DNA from: Qipengyuania marisflavi
Lineage (GTDB): Bacteria; Pseudomonadota; Alphaproteobacteria; Sphingomonadales; Sphingomonadaceae
Reading direction: 5' to 3'
Assembly (NCBI RefSeq): GCF_005884405.1
Contig: NZ_VCAO01000003.1
Location: 1-64,000, forward strand
Length of the DNA stretch: 64,000 nt
The notes beneath the pieces are model-generated. The model was not told where the DNA came from and ran no database searches. It was given only the letters and a program-made list of their open reading frames with translations. The translations under genes and the position numbers were made by a program. How positions within the stretch are numbered: the first letter of the stretch is position 1; each line of letters opens with the position of its first letter. This document shows, in pieces, positions 17,196 to 24,556 of the stretch.

Positions 17196-18332
17196 TCACG
17201 GTTTTTTGAAGGGTGTCCGTGACCGCAGATAATTGCGGTCGGCAGCGACACCTTCACGCTCACGGTCGAGAAATTCCGCCACTGCGGCACGGAAACCGGG
17301 ATCGGCAATCCAATGTGCCGAGACGGTTTCGACAGGTTCATACCCGCGCGCCAGCTTGTGCCCGCCCTGCGCCCCGGCCTCGACACGCGCCAAGCCGCGT
17401 TCGATCGCCGCATCGATGGCCTGATAATAACACAGCTCGAAATGCAGGAAGCGCACATCGCGGGTGCAGCCCCAATAGCGCCCATACAGCGCACTCCCCC
17501 CGATAAAATTGAGCGCCCCGGCAATCGGCACATTGTCCTGATAGGCGAGCACCAGCAGCAACTGGTCGCCCATGCTTTCGCCCAGCAGGTCAAAGGCTTC
17601 GCGCCGCAGATAGGGCTGGCCCCATTTGCGCGCGCCAGTGTCCTGATAGAAATGCCAGAAGGCGTCCCAATGCTCGGCCCGGATATCGTCCCCCGCCAGC
17701 CTGACAATATCGACCTGCGCCTGCGCGGCGGCCCGTTCCTTGCGCAAATCCTTGCGTTTGCGAGATGCCAGTGTGGCGAGGAAATCGTCGAATGTTGCAT
17801 AGCCGCGATTGCGCCAGTGGAACTGGATGTCGGACCGCAGCAGCCAGCCCGCGCTGGAGAATAACGCCTGCTGGGCGGGCTCGATAAATGTCGCATGGGC
17901 GGAGGAAAACCCGTTCTGCGCGCACAATTGCTCCGCCGCCGATAGCAGCGGCGCGGCAAAGGCAGGTTCGGATGACAGGATGCGCGGCCCGGTTGCAGGC
18001 GTGAATGGCACCGCGATTTGCAGCTTCGGGTAATAGCTGCCGCCGGCCCGCTCATAGGCATCCGCCCACGCGTGATCGAAGACATATTCGCCCTGGCTGT
18101 GACCCTTTACATAGGCCGGCATCGCGGCGAGCAATGGCCCGCCATCTTCGCTGACCACAATCGGGGCCGGTTGCCAGCCGGTGCCCGCGCCGACGCTGCC
18201 CGATGTTTCCAGCGCGGCAAGGAATTCGTGACTGACGAATGGATTGTCGCGGCCCGCCAGTGCATTCCACTGGTCGCGGTCAAAAGCGCCGACCGAGCCG
18301 GAGACCTGAGCGATGAGGCTACTCTGGCTCAC
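17196..18332 (-). CDS. GNAT/FemAB-like N-acyltransferase (DUF482)
   Basis: A 378-residue protein of the DUF482 (peptidoglycan biosynthesis/recognition, FemAB-like) group. Landmarks are NPFVSHEFLAALE near the N-terminus, YVFDHAWADAYERAG, SRKRKDLRKER in the middle and YGRYWGC, LHFELCYYQAIDAAI and GGHKLARGYEP near the C-terminus, typical of double-GNAT folds. The GTG start at 18332 overlaps the stop of the upstream GDPD gene (GTGA). It is the last gene of a coupled five-gene operon. Substrate unknown. Confidence 0.88.
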   Translation of the reverse strand: MSQSSLIAQVSGSVGAFDRDQWNALAGRDNPFVSHEFLAALETSGSVGAGTGWQPAPIVVSEDGGPLLAAMPAYVKGHSQGEYVFDHAWADAYERAGGSYYPKLQIAVPFTPATGPRILSSEPAFAAPLLSAAEQLCAQNGFSSAHATFIEPAQQALFSSAGWLLRSDIQFHWRNRGYATFDDFLATLASRKRKDLRKERAAAQAQVDIVRLAGDDIRAEHWDAFWHFYQDTGARKWGQPYLRREAFDLLGESMGDQLLLVLAYQDNVPIAGALNFIGGSALYGRYWGCTRDVRFLHFELCYYQAIDAAIERGLARVEAGAQGGHKLARGYEPVETVSAHWIADPGFRAAVAEFLDREREGVAADRNYLRSRTPFKKP

Positions 18333-19090
18333 GCTATGCCGGCATCTTCGGCGATGGGGGCATCGGCAAACTTTTGCGCTCGGGCCAGCATTTCCTGCGA
18401 GGACACCGTCCAGGTCAACACCGGCAGACCATGCGCACGCAGTCCGGTCACCATCGGATTGGGCACTGCCGCGATGTGATAGGCAATAAATTCGGGCCTC
18501 GCCGCCCACAGCGCCAGCCGCCGCTGCCATGCATGCGGCGTGAAACCGACATCGTCTTCGCGCATCACCAGCCCGCGCACGGTTTGCGGCGAATACCGAC
18601 AGAACCAGCGCGCCACGCGCGGATCGAAGCTCATTACCGCATTCAGCCCGGCATAGCTCGCCAGCGCATCGCGAACCGCGCGGCAACTGTGTTCGACATC
18701 ATATCCCACACGCGATTTTATCTCGATCAGGATGGGCACTTTGCCAGCGGCCAAATCAAGCAGATCTTCGAGCCGGGCGATGCCGTGGCCCGCCTCAAGG
18801 AAAGCGATCTGCGCCAGCTGGTCAGACGTGTAATCAGCCAGCTGTCCGCTGACCCCGGTCAGCCGGTCCAGCTCCCAATCGTGGATCAGCATGGCGTGGC
18901 CATCGCGGCTGCGCTGGATATCGCATTCGATCCCCAGCCCCGCCGCTATCGCGCCGGAATACGCGGCCAGCGAATTTTCCGGGATACCGGGGCGATGCAG
19001 CCCGCGGTGGGCATAGGTCCAGTCCCGCAGCCAGCCAACCCGCGCGGGATCGGGCGCCGGGACGAACAGGCGGTCAATCGCGGAGGGCAA
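18329..19090 (-). CDS. Glycerophosphodiester phosphodiesterase family protein
   Basis: A 253-residue TIM-barrel phosphodiesterase that would release glycerol-3-phosphate from deacylated phospholipids. YAHRGLHRPGIPENSLAAY (about 26-44) carries the catalytic HRG and ENS, IECDIQRSRDGHAMLIHDWELDR the metal-binding E-x-D and the second catalytic His, and PILIEIKS the next metal ligand. The start is a TTG at 19090, 17 bases inside the RidA gene; no ATG is available in the conserved region. It is cytoplasmic, with no signal peptide. Confidence 0.9.
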   Translation of the reverse strand: MPSAIDRLFVPAPDPARVGWLRDWTYAHRGLHRPGIPENSLAAYSGAIAAGLGIECDIQRSRDGHAMLIHDWELDRLTGVSGQLADYTSDQLAQIAFLEAGHGIARLEDLLDLAAGKVPILIEIKSRVGYDVEHSCRAVRDALASYAGLNAVMSFDPRVARWFCRYSPQTVRGLVMREDDVGFTPHAWQRRLALWAARPEFIAYHIAAVPNPMVTGLRAHGLPVLTWTVSSQEMLARAQKFADAPIAEDAGIA

Positions 19091-19529
19091 CGATCGCGTC
19101 GACTTCTACCGCGGCATCCAGCGGCAGGACCGGAACGCCGACCGCGCTGCGGGCATGACGGCCAGCATCGCCGAACACTTCGGCCATCAGATCGGACGCG
19201 CCGTTCACTACCTTGGGCTGGTCGGTGAAATCGGGGGTCGAGGCGACAAAGCCGCCCAGCTTCACAATCCGCTCCACCCGTTCCAGCAATCCGGCGGCCT
19301 TGAGCTGTGCCAGGATCATCAGCCCGCAAGCGCGCGCTGCCTGCTGGCCATCCTCCAGCGACACGTCCGCGCCCAGCTTGCCGGTCACCAGCTTGCCCGC
19401 AACAAAGGGCAGCTGGCCCGACAGGTAGGCGACCCTGCCGCTCACCACCAAGGGCTGATAGCTGGCCACCGGCGCAGCGGCTTCGGGCAAGGTGATGCCG
19501 AGTTCTTCCAGACGGGCGGCGATGGTCAT
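19074..19529 (-). CDS. RidA/YjgF family protein
   Basis: A 151-residue member of the RidA superfamily, of the longer type I/II form. The sequence YLSGQLPF, the central helix QQAARACGLMILAQLKAAGL and the C-terminal SAVGVPVLPLDAAVEVDAIVALRD fit. RidA proper hydrolyses reactive enamine/imine intermediates and needs a conserved Arg; at the matching position this protein has HARSAVGVPVLP, so the Arg is present. The start at 19529 overlaps the HAD gene stop (ATGA). Confidence 0.88.
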   Translation of the reverse strand: MTIAARLEELGITLPEAAAPVASYQPLVVSGRVAYLSGQLPFVAGKLVTGKLGADVSLEDGQQAARACGLMILAQLKAAGLLERVERIVKLGGFVASTPDFTDQPKVVNGASDLMAEVFGDAGRHARSAVGVPVLPLDAAVEVDAIVALRD

Positions 19530-20155
19530 GCAATTTCCTTTTCGAGTTGCGCCTTGAGCCAAGGTAGCGCCGCTGCCCAATCATCGATCCGCGCATCGGC
19601 ATGGCCCGATGTGTGCGCGCAATCGATATGCGGGGCCAGCAGCGGTTCGCCGCACAGATGCAGCGTGGTGATATCGGGCAGGGTTTCGCGGGCCGAGCGG
19701 TGATGCTGCGCCAGATCGTCGATAAAGATCGCGCGCGACGGCTGATATTCTTCAAGAATTGCCTTGAGCGCCGGACCCTTGGGCCCCTGATTGGTGAAAA
19801 CGCGCGAGTCCAGACCGTGATCGGCCAGCTGGGCGGTCCGCATCTGCTGACGCTTGTCCACCAGATTGGTCAGGATCACAATATCGGCATGATCGCTCAG
19901 TGCGCCGATCCCTTCCAATGCGCCGGGGATTGGCGACTGGCGATGCATTTCGGTGTCAAAAAAGAGCCCGAGCATTCGCCAGATGTCATCCGGGGCCAGC
20001 ACCTCGCCCGTCTTCTGCCAGCGCAGCGCCTGGGCAAAATCATTGCCCTCCATGCAAAATTCCACGCCCTGCATCTCGGCCAGCCAGTCGCGGAACGGGG
20101 CGACCATATACAGCAGCACCTCGTCGCAATCGGAGATGATCAGCGGGCGGTTCAT
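19526..20155 (-). CDS. HAD-family hydrolase
   Basis: A 209-residue phosphatase-like protein. Motif I is ISDCDEVLLYM (D-x-D at residues 9 and 11), motif II is VILTNL near 94, and motif IV is FIDDLAQHH near 145. The cap is a helical C1 type judged from the insert between motifs I and II. It overlaps the DUF3572 gene upstream and RidA downstream by four bases each. Substrate unknown; phosphoesters of small metabolites are typical. Confidence 0.88.
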   Translation of the reverse strand: MNRPLIISDCDEVLLYMVAPFRDWLAEMQGVEFCMEGNDFAQALRWQKTGEVLAPDDIWRMLGLFFDTEMHRQSPIPGALEGIGALSDHADIVILTNLVDKRQQMRTAQLADHGLDSRVFTNQGPKGPALKAILEEYQPSRAIFIDDLAQHHRSARETLPDITTLHLCGEPLLAPHIDCAHTSGHADARIDDWAAALPWLKAQLEKEIA

Positions 20156-20442
20156 CGCGACAATTCCTGTTGAGCGGCAATCAATGCTTCAGGCGTGGTG
20201 TCCAGCGCATCGGCGGCAAGGATCAGATCGGGTTCGTACGCGGCGAGGAATTCCAGCACCGCCGCCTGCACTGCGGTGTCGGAAATGCCGCCGCGCAACC
20301 GCTCCGGCGTCAGCCCGGTCAGCGACAGCAGCCGCTCGGCCCGCCGCTCATCCGCCAGCGCCCAGCCGAGCGCTTCCAGCGCCAACACCTCGGGGGCGCG
20401 GGTCTCGCTGCCGATATTTGCTTTCGATCCGGGAATTGTCAC
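20152..20442 (-). CDS. DUF3572 protein
   Basis: A 96-residue protein with the DUF3572 pattern: ALEALGWALADERRAERLLSLTGLTPERLR followed by FLAAYEPDLILAADAL (region named, not fully quoted). It is predicted to be all-helical. The GTG start at 20442 lies 50 bases from the divergent divK start. A longer frame running into divK is not credible. It is the first gene of the five-gene overlapping operon. Function unknown. Confidence 0.8.
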   Translation of the reverse strand: MTIPGSKANIGSETRAPEVLALEALGWALADERRAERLLSLTGLTPERLRGGISDTAVQAAVLEFLAAYEPDLILAADALDTTPEALIAAQQELSR

Positions 20443-20493
20443 TGCTCCACAAACACCATAAGGTCCCCTTGCATCGCGCAAGGAGCCCCGCCC

Positions 20494-20862
20494 GTGCCAA
20501 AGAGAATCCTCGTTGTCGAGGACAACGATCTCAACCGCAAGCTGTTCTGTGACGTGCTGAAGGCCAATGGTTTCGAGGTCGTGCCCGTCGCTGACGGTCA
20601 GAATGTGCTGGCCACGGCCAAGAAATTCACACCGCATCTGGTGATCATGGATATCCAGCTGCCCAATATCAGCGGGCTGGAACTGATTGCGCAATTGAAA
20701 GCCGATGCAGCGCTGGCCGAAGTGCCGGTGCTGGCGGTGACGGCTTATGCGGGCAAGGGCGATGAAGAACGCATCCGCGATGCCGGGGCCGAGGATTATC
20801 TGGCAAAGCCGGTGTCGATCGGGCCGTTTATGGCCGCCGTGCGCGCGCTGTTGCCTGAATGA
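20494..20862 (+). CDS. divK: DivK-like single-domain response regulator
   Basis: A 122-residue stand-alone receiver domain. VEDNDLNRKLF has the acidic pocket (E9, D10), the phosphoacceptor is D53 in VIMDIQLPNISGLEL, the switch Thr is in AVTAYAGKGDEERIRDAG, and the conserved Lys is in YLAKPVS. The IQLP and KGDEERIR segments are close to Caulobacter DivK, which with PleC/DivJ sets the activity of CtrA in cell-cycle control. The GTG start at 20494 has AAGGAG nine bases upstream. PleD, often next to divK in relatives, is not here. Confidence 0.9.
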   Translation: MPKRILVVEDNDLNRKLFCDVLKANGFEVVPVADGQNVLATAKKFTPHLVIMDIQLPNISGLELIAQLKADAALAEVPVLAVTAYAGKGDEERIRDAGAEDYLAKPVSIGPFMAAVRALLPE

Positions 20863-20885
20863 AACTGGCCGAATAAACCGGCTAG

Positions 20886-21431
20886 CTAGCCGATGAACAT
20901 TTCCGCCACGAACACCACCAGTGTCACAAACAATCCGGTCATGAACATCTTGTAGGCCATCGCCAGAAAACGGTATTTCTTGCCCTGCAGCACCTTGCCG
21001 TTCTGGTACATGTCATGCGCCATGGTTTCGAACACAGCGCGGTCGGTTTCCAGCCGCTGGAGCAACTGGTCGGTCCATTCCTCCTCGTCCATCCAGGTGT
21101 AATGGCCAAAGAAAATCAAATTGGAATTGTTCAGCTTGCCATCGGGCCGTCCTACTTTGGGTAGCACGGCCATCACCGCGCATAGCGAGCTGGCGAAGGA
21201 AAACGCGGCAAGGATCATCAACGATATCGGCATCTGCCCGGTCAGTGCCCGGCTGACCGACAGCGAGAACACCAGGAAGGTCGCGCCCAACAGGATCGAC
21301 GCCTTCTGATCCGCCATCTGCGACAGCTTGAGCGTACTCATTTGCGCGGTCCGCATCAGGTGGATGGCGTGGTTCGAATAGGTGGCCTCGCGCCGCCTCA
21401 CGGCCCCCGGCCTTTCCTTCACTTCGCTCAT
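20886..21431 (-). CDS. Pycsar-effector-like membrane protein (DUF5706)
   Basis: A 181-residue protein with the DUF5706/PycTM pattern: NHAIHLMRTAQMSTLKLSQMADQKASILLGATFLVFSLSV (about 21-60) holds the family A-D-x-K-A-x-I-L segment, then a second hydrophobic helix (ISLMILAAFSFASSLCAVMAV) and a C-terminal third (FMTGLFVTLVVFVAEMF). In Pycsar defence such proteins form pores when bound to cCMP or cUMP. No pyrimidine cyclase gene is adjacent, so a defence role cannot be claimed. ATG 21431 follows a GTG at 21434. Confidence 0.72.
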   Translation of the reverse strand: MSEVKERPGAVRRREATYSNHAIHLMRTAQMSTLKLSQMADQKASILLGATFLVFSLSVSRALTGQMPISLMILAAFSFASSLCAVMAVLPKVGRPDGKLNNSNLIFFGHYTWMDEEEWTDQLLQRLETDRAVFETMAHDMYQNGKVLQGKKYRFLAMAYKMFMTGLFVTLVVFVAEMFIG

Positions 21432-21582
21432 CACTTTTCCCCCATTCGGAACAGCTGCTTGCGACCGTCAGGGAACTTGCCACTCGCACCGGCGCTTGAC
21501 AAGCACGGCTGCAAACCGCTTTGCCGCGTCATCCCTCAGGCCAGACACGCCTGCGCACAGATAAAGATTGGAAACCGCCGCC

Positions 21583-21825
21583 ATGGACCGCGCCGAAGTC
21601 GACACCACCATCCGCAAGCTGGCCGAACCCTTCAACAAGAAGGGCGTCGCCATTACCGAGACCACGACTTTCGCCGCCGATCTGGAGTTTGACAGCCTGA
21701 CGGTGATGGATTTCGTCGCCGAGATCGAGGACGAATTTGATGTCATCATCTCGATGAACCAGCAGGCCGAAATCGAAAATTACGGCCAGCTGGTCGACGC
21801 CGTTCACAAACTGCAGGCCAACTGA
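21583..21825 (+). CDS. Acyl carrier protein dedicated to serine palmitoyltransferase
   Basis: An 80-residue acyl carrier protein. The phosphopantetheine attachment serine is Ser38 in LEFDSLTVMDFVAEIEDEF, with an unusual F-D-S-L in place of the common L-D-S-L. Its stop overlaps the spt start (TGATG), strong evidence that it supplies acyl chains to that enzyme. The usual fatty-acid acpP would sit beside fabF, which is absent here. The start at 21583 is the first ATG; a TTG at 21568 is a less likely alternative. Confidence 0.9.
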   Translation: MDRAEVDTTIRKLAEPFNKKGVAITETTTFAADLEFDSLTVMDFVAEIEDEFDVIISMNQQAEIENYGQLVDAVHKLQAN

Positions 21826-23075
21826 TGAGCGAAGGCACAATCCAGCCCGACCGCCCGCAGGTGCGTACCGGCGACACCCCCGATCTGTTCAGCAAATTCG
21901 ATCCCGTGATCGCCATGCGCGAAGGGCTGCTGGCCAGCGGCGTCGAAGATCCCTTTAGCTTGGTAATGGAAAAGGTCCTCTCGCCCACCCGCGCCATCTG
22001 CAACGGGCGCGAGACCATCCTGCTGGGCACTTACAATTACATGGGCATGACCTTTGACCCCGATGTGGTTGAAGCGGGCAAGCAGGCACTGGCCGATTTC
22101 GGCAGCGGCACCACTGGCAGCCGCGTGCTCAATGGCACCTATCAGGGCCACCGTGATGTCGAGGACGCGCTGCGCGAATTCTACGACATGGACCACGCCA
22201 TGGTGTTCTCGACCGGCTATCAGGCCAATCTCGGAATCATCTCCACCATCGCGGGCAAGGGCGATTACATCGTTCTGGATATCGATAGCCACGCCAGCAT
22301 CTGGGACGGCTGCAAGCTGGGCGATGCCGAGATCGTACCGTTCAAGCACAATGATATCGAAGCGATGGAAAAACGCCTGCGCCGCATTCCCGAAGGCGCG
22401 GGCAAGCTGGTCATTCTCGAAGGCGTCTATTCGATGCTGGGCGATATCGCACCGCTGGCCGAAATGGTCGCGGTGGCGAAGAAATATGGTGCGATGGTGC
22501 TGGTCGACGAAGCGCATTCCATGGGCTTTATCGGCGACAATGGCCGCGGCGTGGTCGAACAGGCTGGAGTGATGGATGATGTCGATTTCATCATCGGCAC
22601 CTTTTCCAAAAGCGTCGGCACAGTCGGCGGGTTCTGCGTGTCGAACCATCCAAAGTTCGAAATCCTGCGGCTGGTGTGCCGTCCCTATGTCTTCACCGCC
22701 AGCCTGCCCCCCAGTGTGGTGGCAACCGCCAGCACCTCGATCCGCAAGCTGATGCAGGGCAGCAACAAGCGGGCGCATCTGTGGGAAAATTCCAAAACGC
22801 TGCACCAGGGGCTGAAAGATCTGGGCTTCCAGCTGGGCACCGACACCGCGCAAAGCGCGATTGTCGCCGTGATTATGCCCGATCTGGAGCGCGGCGCGGG
22901 TATGTGGGAGGCGCTGATCAACGAAGGCCTCTACGTCAATCTGGCCCGCCCACCGGCAACGCCTGCCAATATGACACTGCTGCGCTGCTCGCTATGCGCC
23001 GAACATTCCGAAGAGGAGGTGCATACCATCCTCGGAATGTTCGAACGCGCTGGCAAAGCGGTGGGGATTATCTAG
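21825..23075 (+). CDS. spt: Serine palmitoyltransferase
   Basis: A 416-residue PLP enzyme of the alpha-oxoamine synthase family. It condenses L-serine with palmitoyl thioester to 3-ketodihydrosphingosine, the first step of sphingolipid synthesis that gives sphingomonads their glycosphingolipid outer membrane. Seen are NYMGMTFDP, SGTTGSRVLNGTYQGH, VLVDEAHSMG with D228, and TFSKSVGTVGGF with the PLP lysine K262. The length and these motifs fit the soluble bacterial enzyme. It is preceded by its own acyl carrier protein. Its TAG stop is shared in a CTAG with the convergent gene. Confidence 0.95.
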   Translation: MSEGTIQPDRPQVRTGDTPDLFSKFDPVIAMREGLLASGVEDPFSLVMEKVLSPTRAICNGRETILLGTYNYMGMTFDPDVVEAGKQALADFGSGTTGSRVLNGTYQGHRDVEDALREFYDMDHAMVFSTGYQANLGIISTIAGKGDYIVLDIDSHASIWDGCKLGDAEIVPFKHNDIEAMEKRLRRIPEGAGKLVILEGVYSMLGDIAPLAEMVAVAKKYGAMVLVDEAHSMGFIGDNGRGVVEQAGVMDDVDFIIGTFSKSVGTVGGFCVSNHPKFEILRLVCRPYVFTASLPPSVVATASTSIRKLMQGSNKRAHLWENSKTLHQGLKDLGFQLGTDTAQSAIVAVIMPDLERGAGMWEALINEGLYVNLARPPATPANMTLLRCSLCAEHSEEEVHTILGMFERAGKAVGII

Positions 23076-24556
23076 GCGGTCTGGGCTGGTATGGTGGCTT
23101 GCGGATAAAGTTTCGCCAACACCGACCGGCCCATTTCGCGCAGCAGCGCGGTCAGCGCAGATACGGCCTCCGCCTCGCCGCCTGCCGCTGCCTTGTACAC
23201 CCGTGCCAGTTCGGTTTTTTTCGCGGCGACCGCTTCTTCGACCACTGCCTGCCAGAATTCCGGGTGCTCACCTTCGGACCATTCGCCGCGGCCGCGGCCA
23301 AAATGGGCGACGGCGAGGTAACGTAGCAGTGCAGTTACCGTCAGCCGTTCGAAGAATTCGGCGGACCACCCGACGCTTGAACCGTCTTCGCCCTTGGCCA
23401 GATTGATGCCCTTGGCCACACCGGTTGCGCCCAGCGCCCCCAGGATCGCGCCCACGATCATCCCGCCGCCCAGCGTCAGCCCGCCAGCCGCCAGATCGGC
23501 CGCCAGCCCGCCAACCGCGCCAGAAAACAGCCCGCCCAAGGCCGCCGCTGCGCCTTCGGGTGTCTTGGCGCGGTGCGCGTAATCATCGCTGACCCGTTCA
23601 AGCACCTTGCGCGCCGCCTTGCCTGAAAGCCCGTGCAGGCGGATCAGCTCGTCAGTCGAACCGGCAGTCGCTTCGGCCAGCCGCGTGGCCAATGCCGCCA
23701 TCGCCTTGCGCGCCGCGCGGTCGCCGCCCGATTTGCCGGTCAGCGCTCCGGCCAGCTTGCCCTGCCAGTCCGGCTCGTCGACCAGCTCCTTGTCCTGCGC
23801 CGCGCGGGCAAGATAGCGCCCCAGCACCTCCATCGCGGCGTCAAAGCGCGCGGTGTTGAGCTGCTCCCACCGTGTCCGCAAATCCGCCATCGCGGGGCGT
23901 TTGTCATCGGGCAGCAGCGGCGCCACCGCATCCAGCAGCGCGCCTTCCTGCACCCAGCAGCGTGCAAAGGCGTCGAGCGGCAGGATCGCCTGCACCAGCC
24001 CGCCCTCGCGAAGTCCGCCGCCGACGCCGCTCCACCGCTCGATCTCTGCCGAGGCATCTTCGCGCGGGGGGCCCATCTGGTTGAGCAGCACCACCACCGG
24101 CTTGCCGATCCAAGCGAGCACTTCCATTTCCAGCGCCACATAAGCGGCGGAATAGGGATCCTCCGCCGCATTGACCAGATAGAGGATCACATCGGCCTGT
24201 TCCCGGGCGTTCTTCACCGCTTGCTGGCTTGACCACAATGGCCGTTCGCGCCAGCGGTCCCACACCTGTTCGAGGAACCAGCCAATCGGATTGCGCGACA
24301 GCTTGAGCCGCCCCAGCAGCCGTGCGGTATCTCCAAAGCCGGGCGTATCCCACAGCATCAGCGTATCCTCGCCGCTCTGCACCAGCACATAGCCGGTTGC
24401 GAGATCGGTGACGTGGGCGGCATCGCGCACCTCACCCACATCGCGGCCCAGCAATGTGCGCGCCAGCGTGGTCTTGCCCGCATTGGTGTGGCTGATCAGG
24501 CTAAGATTGACCGTGGTGCCAGTGGCGGCTTGCACAGGGGTTTCAAGCTCGGTCAT
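23072..24556 (-). CDS. DUF3482 GTPase, partner of the DUF2868 protein
   Basis: A 494-residue protein with an N-terminal Era-like GTPase domain: G1 SHTNAGKTTLAR (about 21-32), G3 WDTPGFGDTARLL (about 67-79) and a G4-like VVLLNQMG (NQMG for NKxD, so specificity may be altered). The C-terminal DUF3482 part holds a glycine-rich, weakly hydrophobic stretch (GLTLGGGMIVGAILGALGATG, quoted here in part as GGGMIVGAILGALG) that could insert in a membrane. It overlaps the DUF2868 gene by four bases (ATGA). Function of the pair is unknown. Confidence 0.85.
   Translation of the reverse strand: MTELETPVQAATGTTVNLSLISHTNAGKTTLARTLLGRDVGEVRDAAHVTDLATGYVLVQSGEDTLMLWDTPGFGDTARLLGRLKLSRNPIGWFLEQVWDRWRERPLWSSQQAVKNAREQADVILYLVNAAEDPYSAAYVALEMEVLAWIGKPVVVLLNQMGPPREDASAEIERWSGVGGGLREGGLVQAILPLDAFARCWVQEGALLDAVAPLLPDDKRPAMADLRTRWEQLNTARFDAAMEVLGRYLARAAQDKELVDEPDWQGKLAGALTGKSGGDRAARKAMAALATRLAEATAGSTDELIRLHGLSGKAARKVLERVSDDYAHRAKTPEGAAAALGGLFSGAVGGLAADLAAGGLTLGGGMIVGAILGALGATGVAKGINLAKGEDGSSVGWSAEFFERLTVTALLRYLAVAHFGRGRGEWSEGEHPEFWQAVVEEAVAAKKTELARVYKAAAGGEAEAVSALTALLREMGRSVLAKLYPQATIPAQTA

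Noticed and set aside
20879-20892. Perfect 14-base palindrome CGGCTAGCTAGCCG between divK and the DUF5706 gene
   Set aside because: It contains the stop codon of the minus-strand gene and no conserved operator is known with this sequence; it may be chance in a GC-rich convergent junction.
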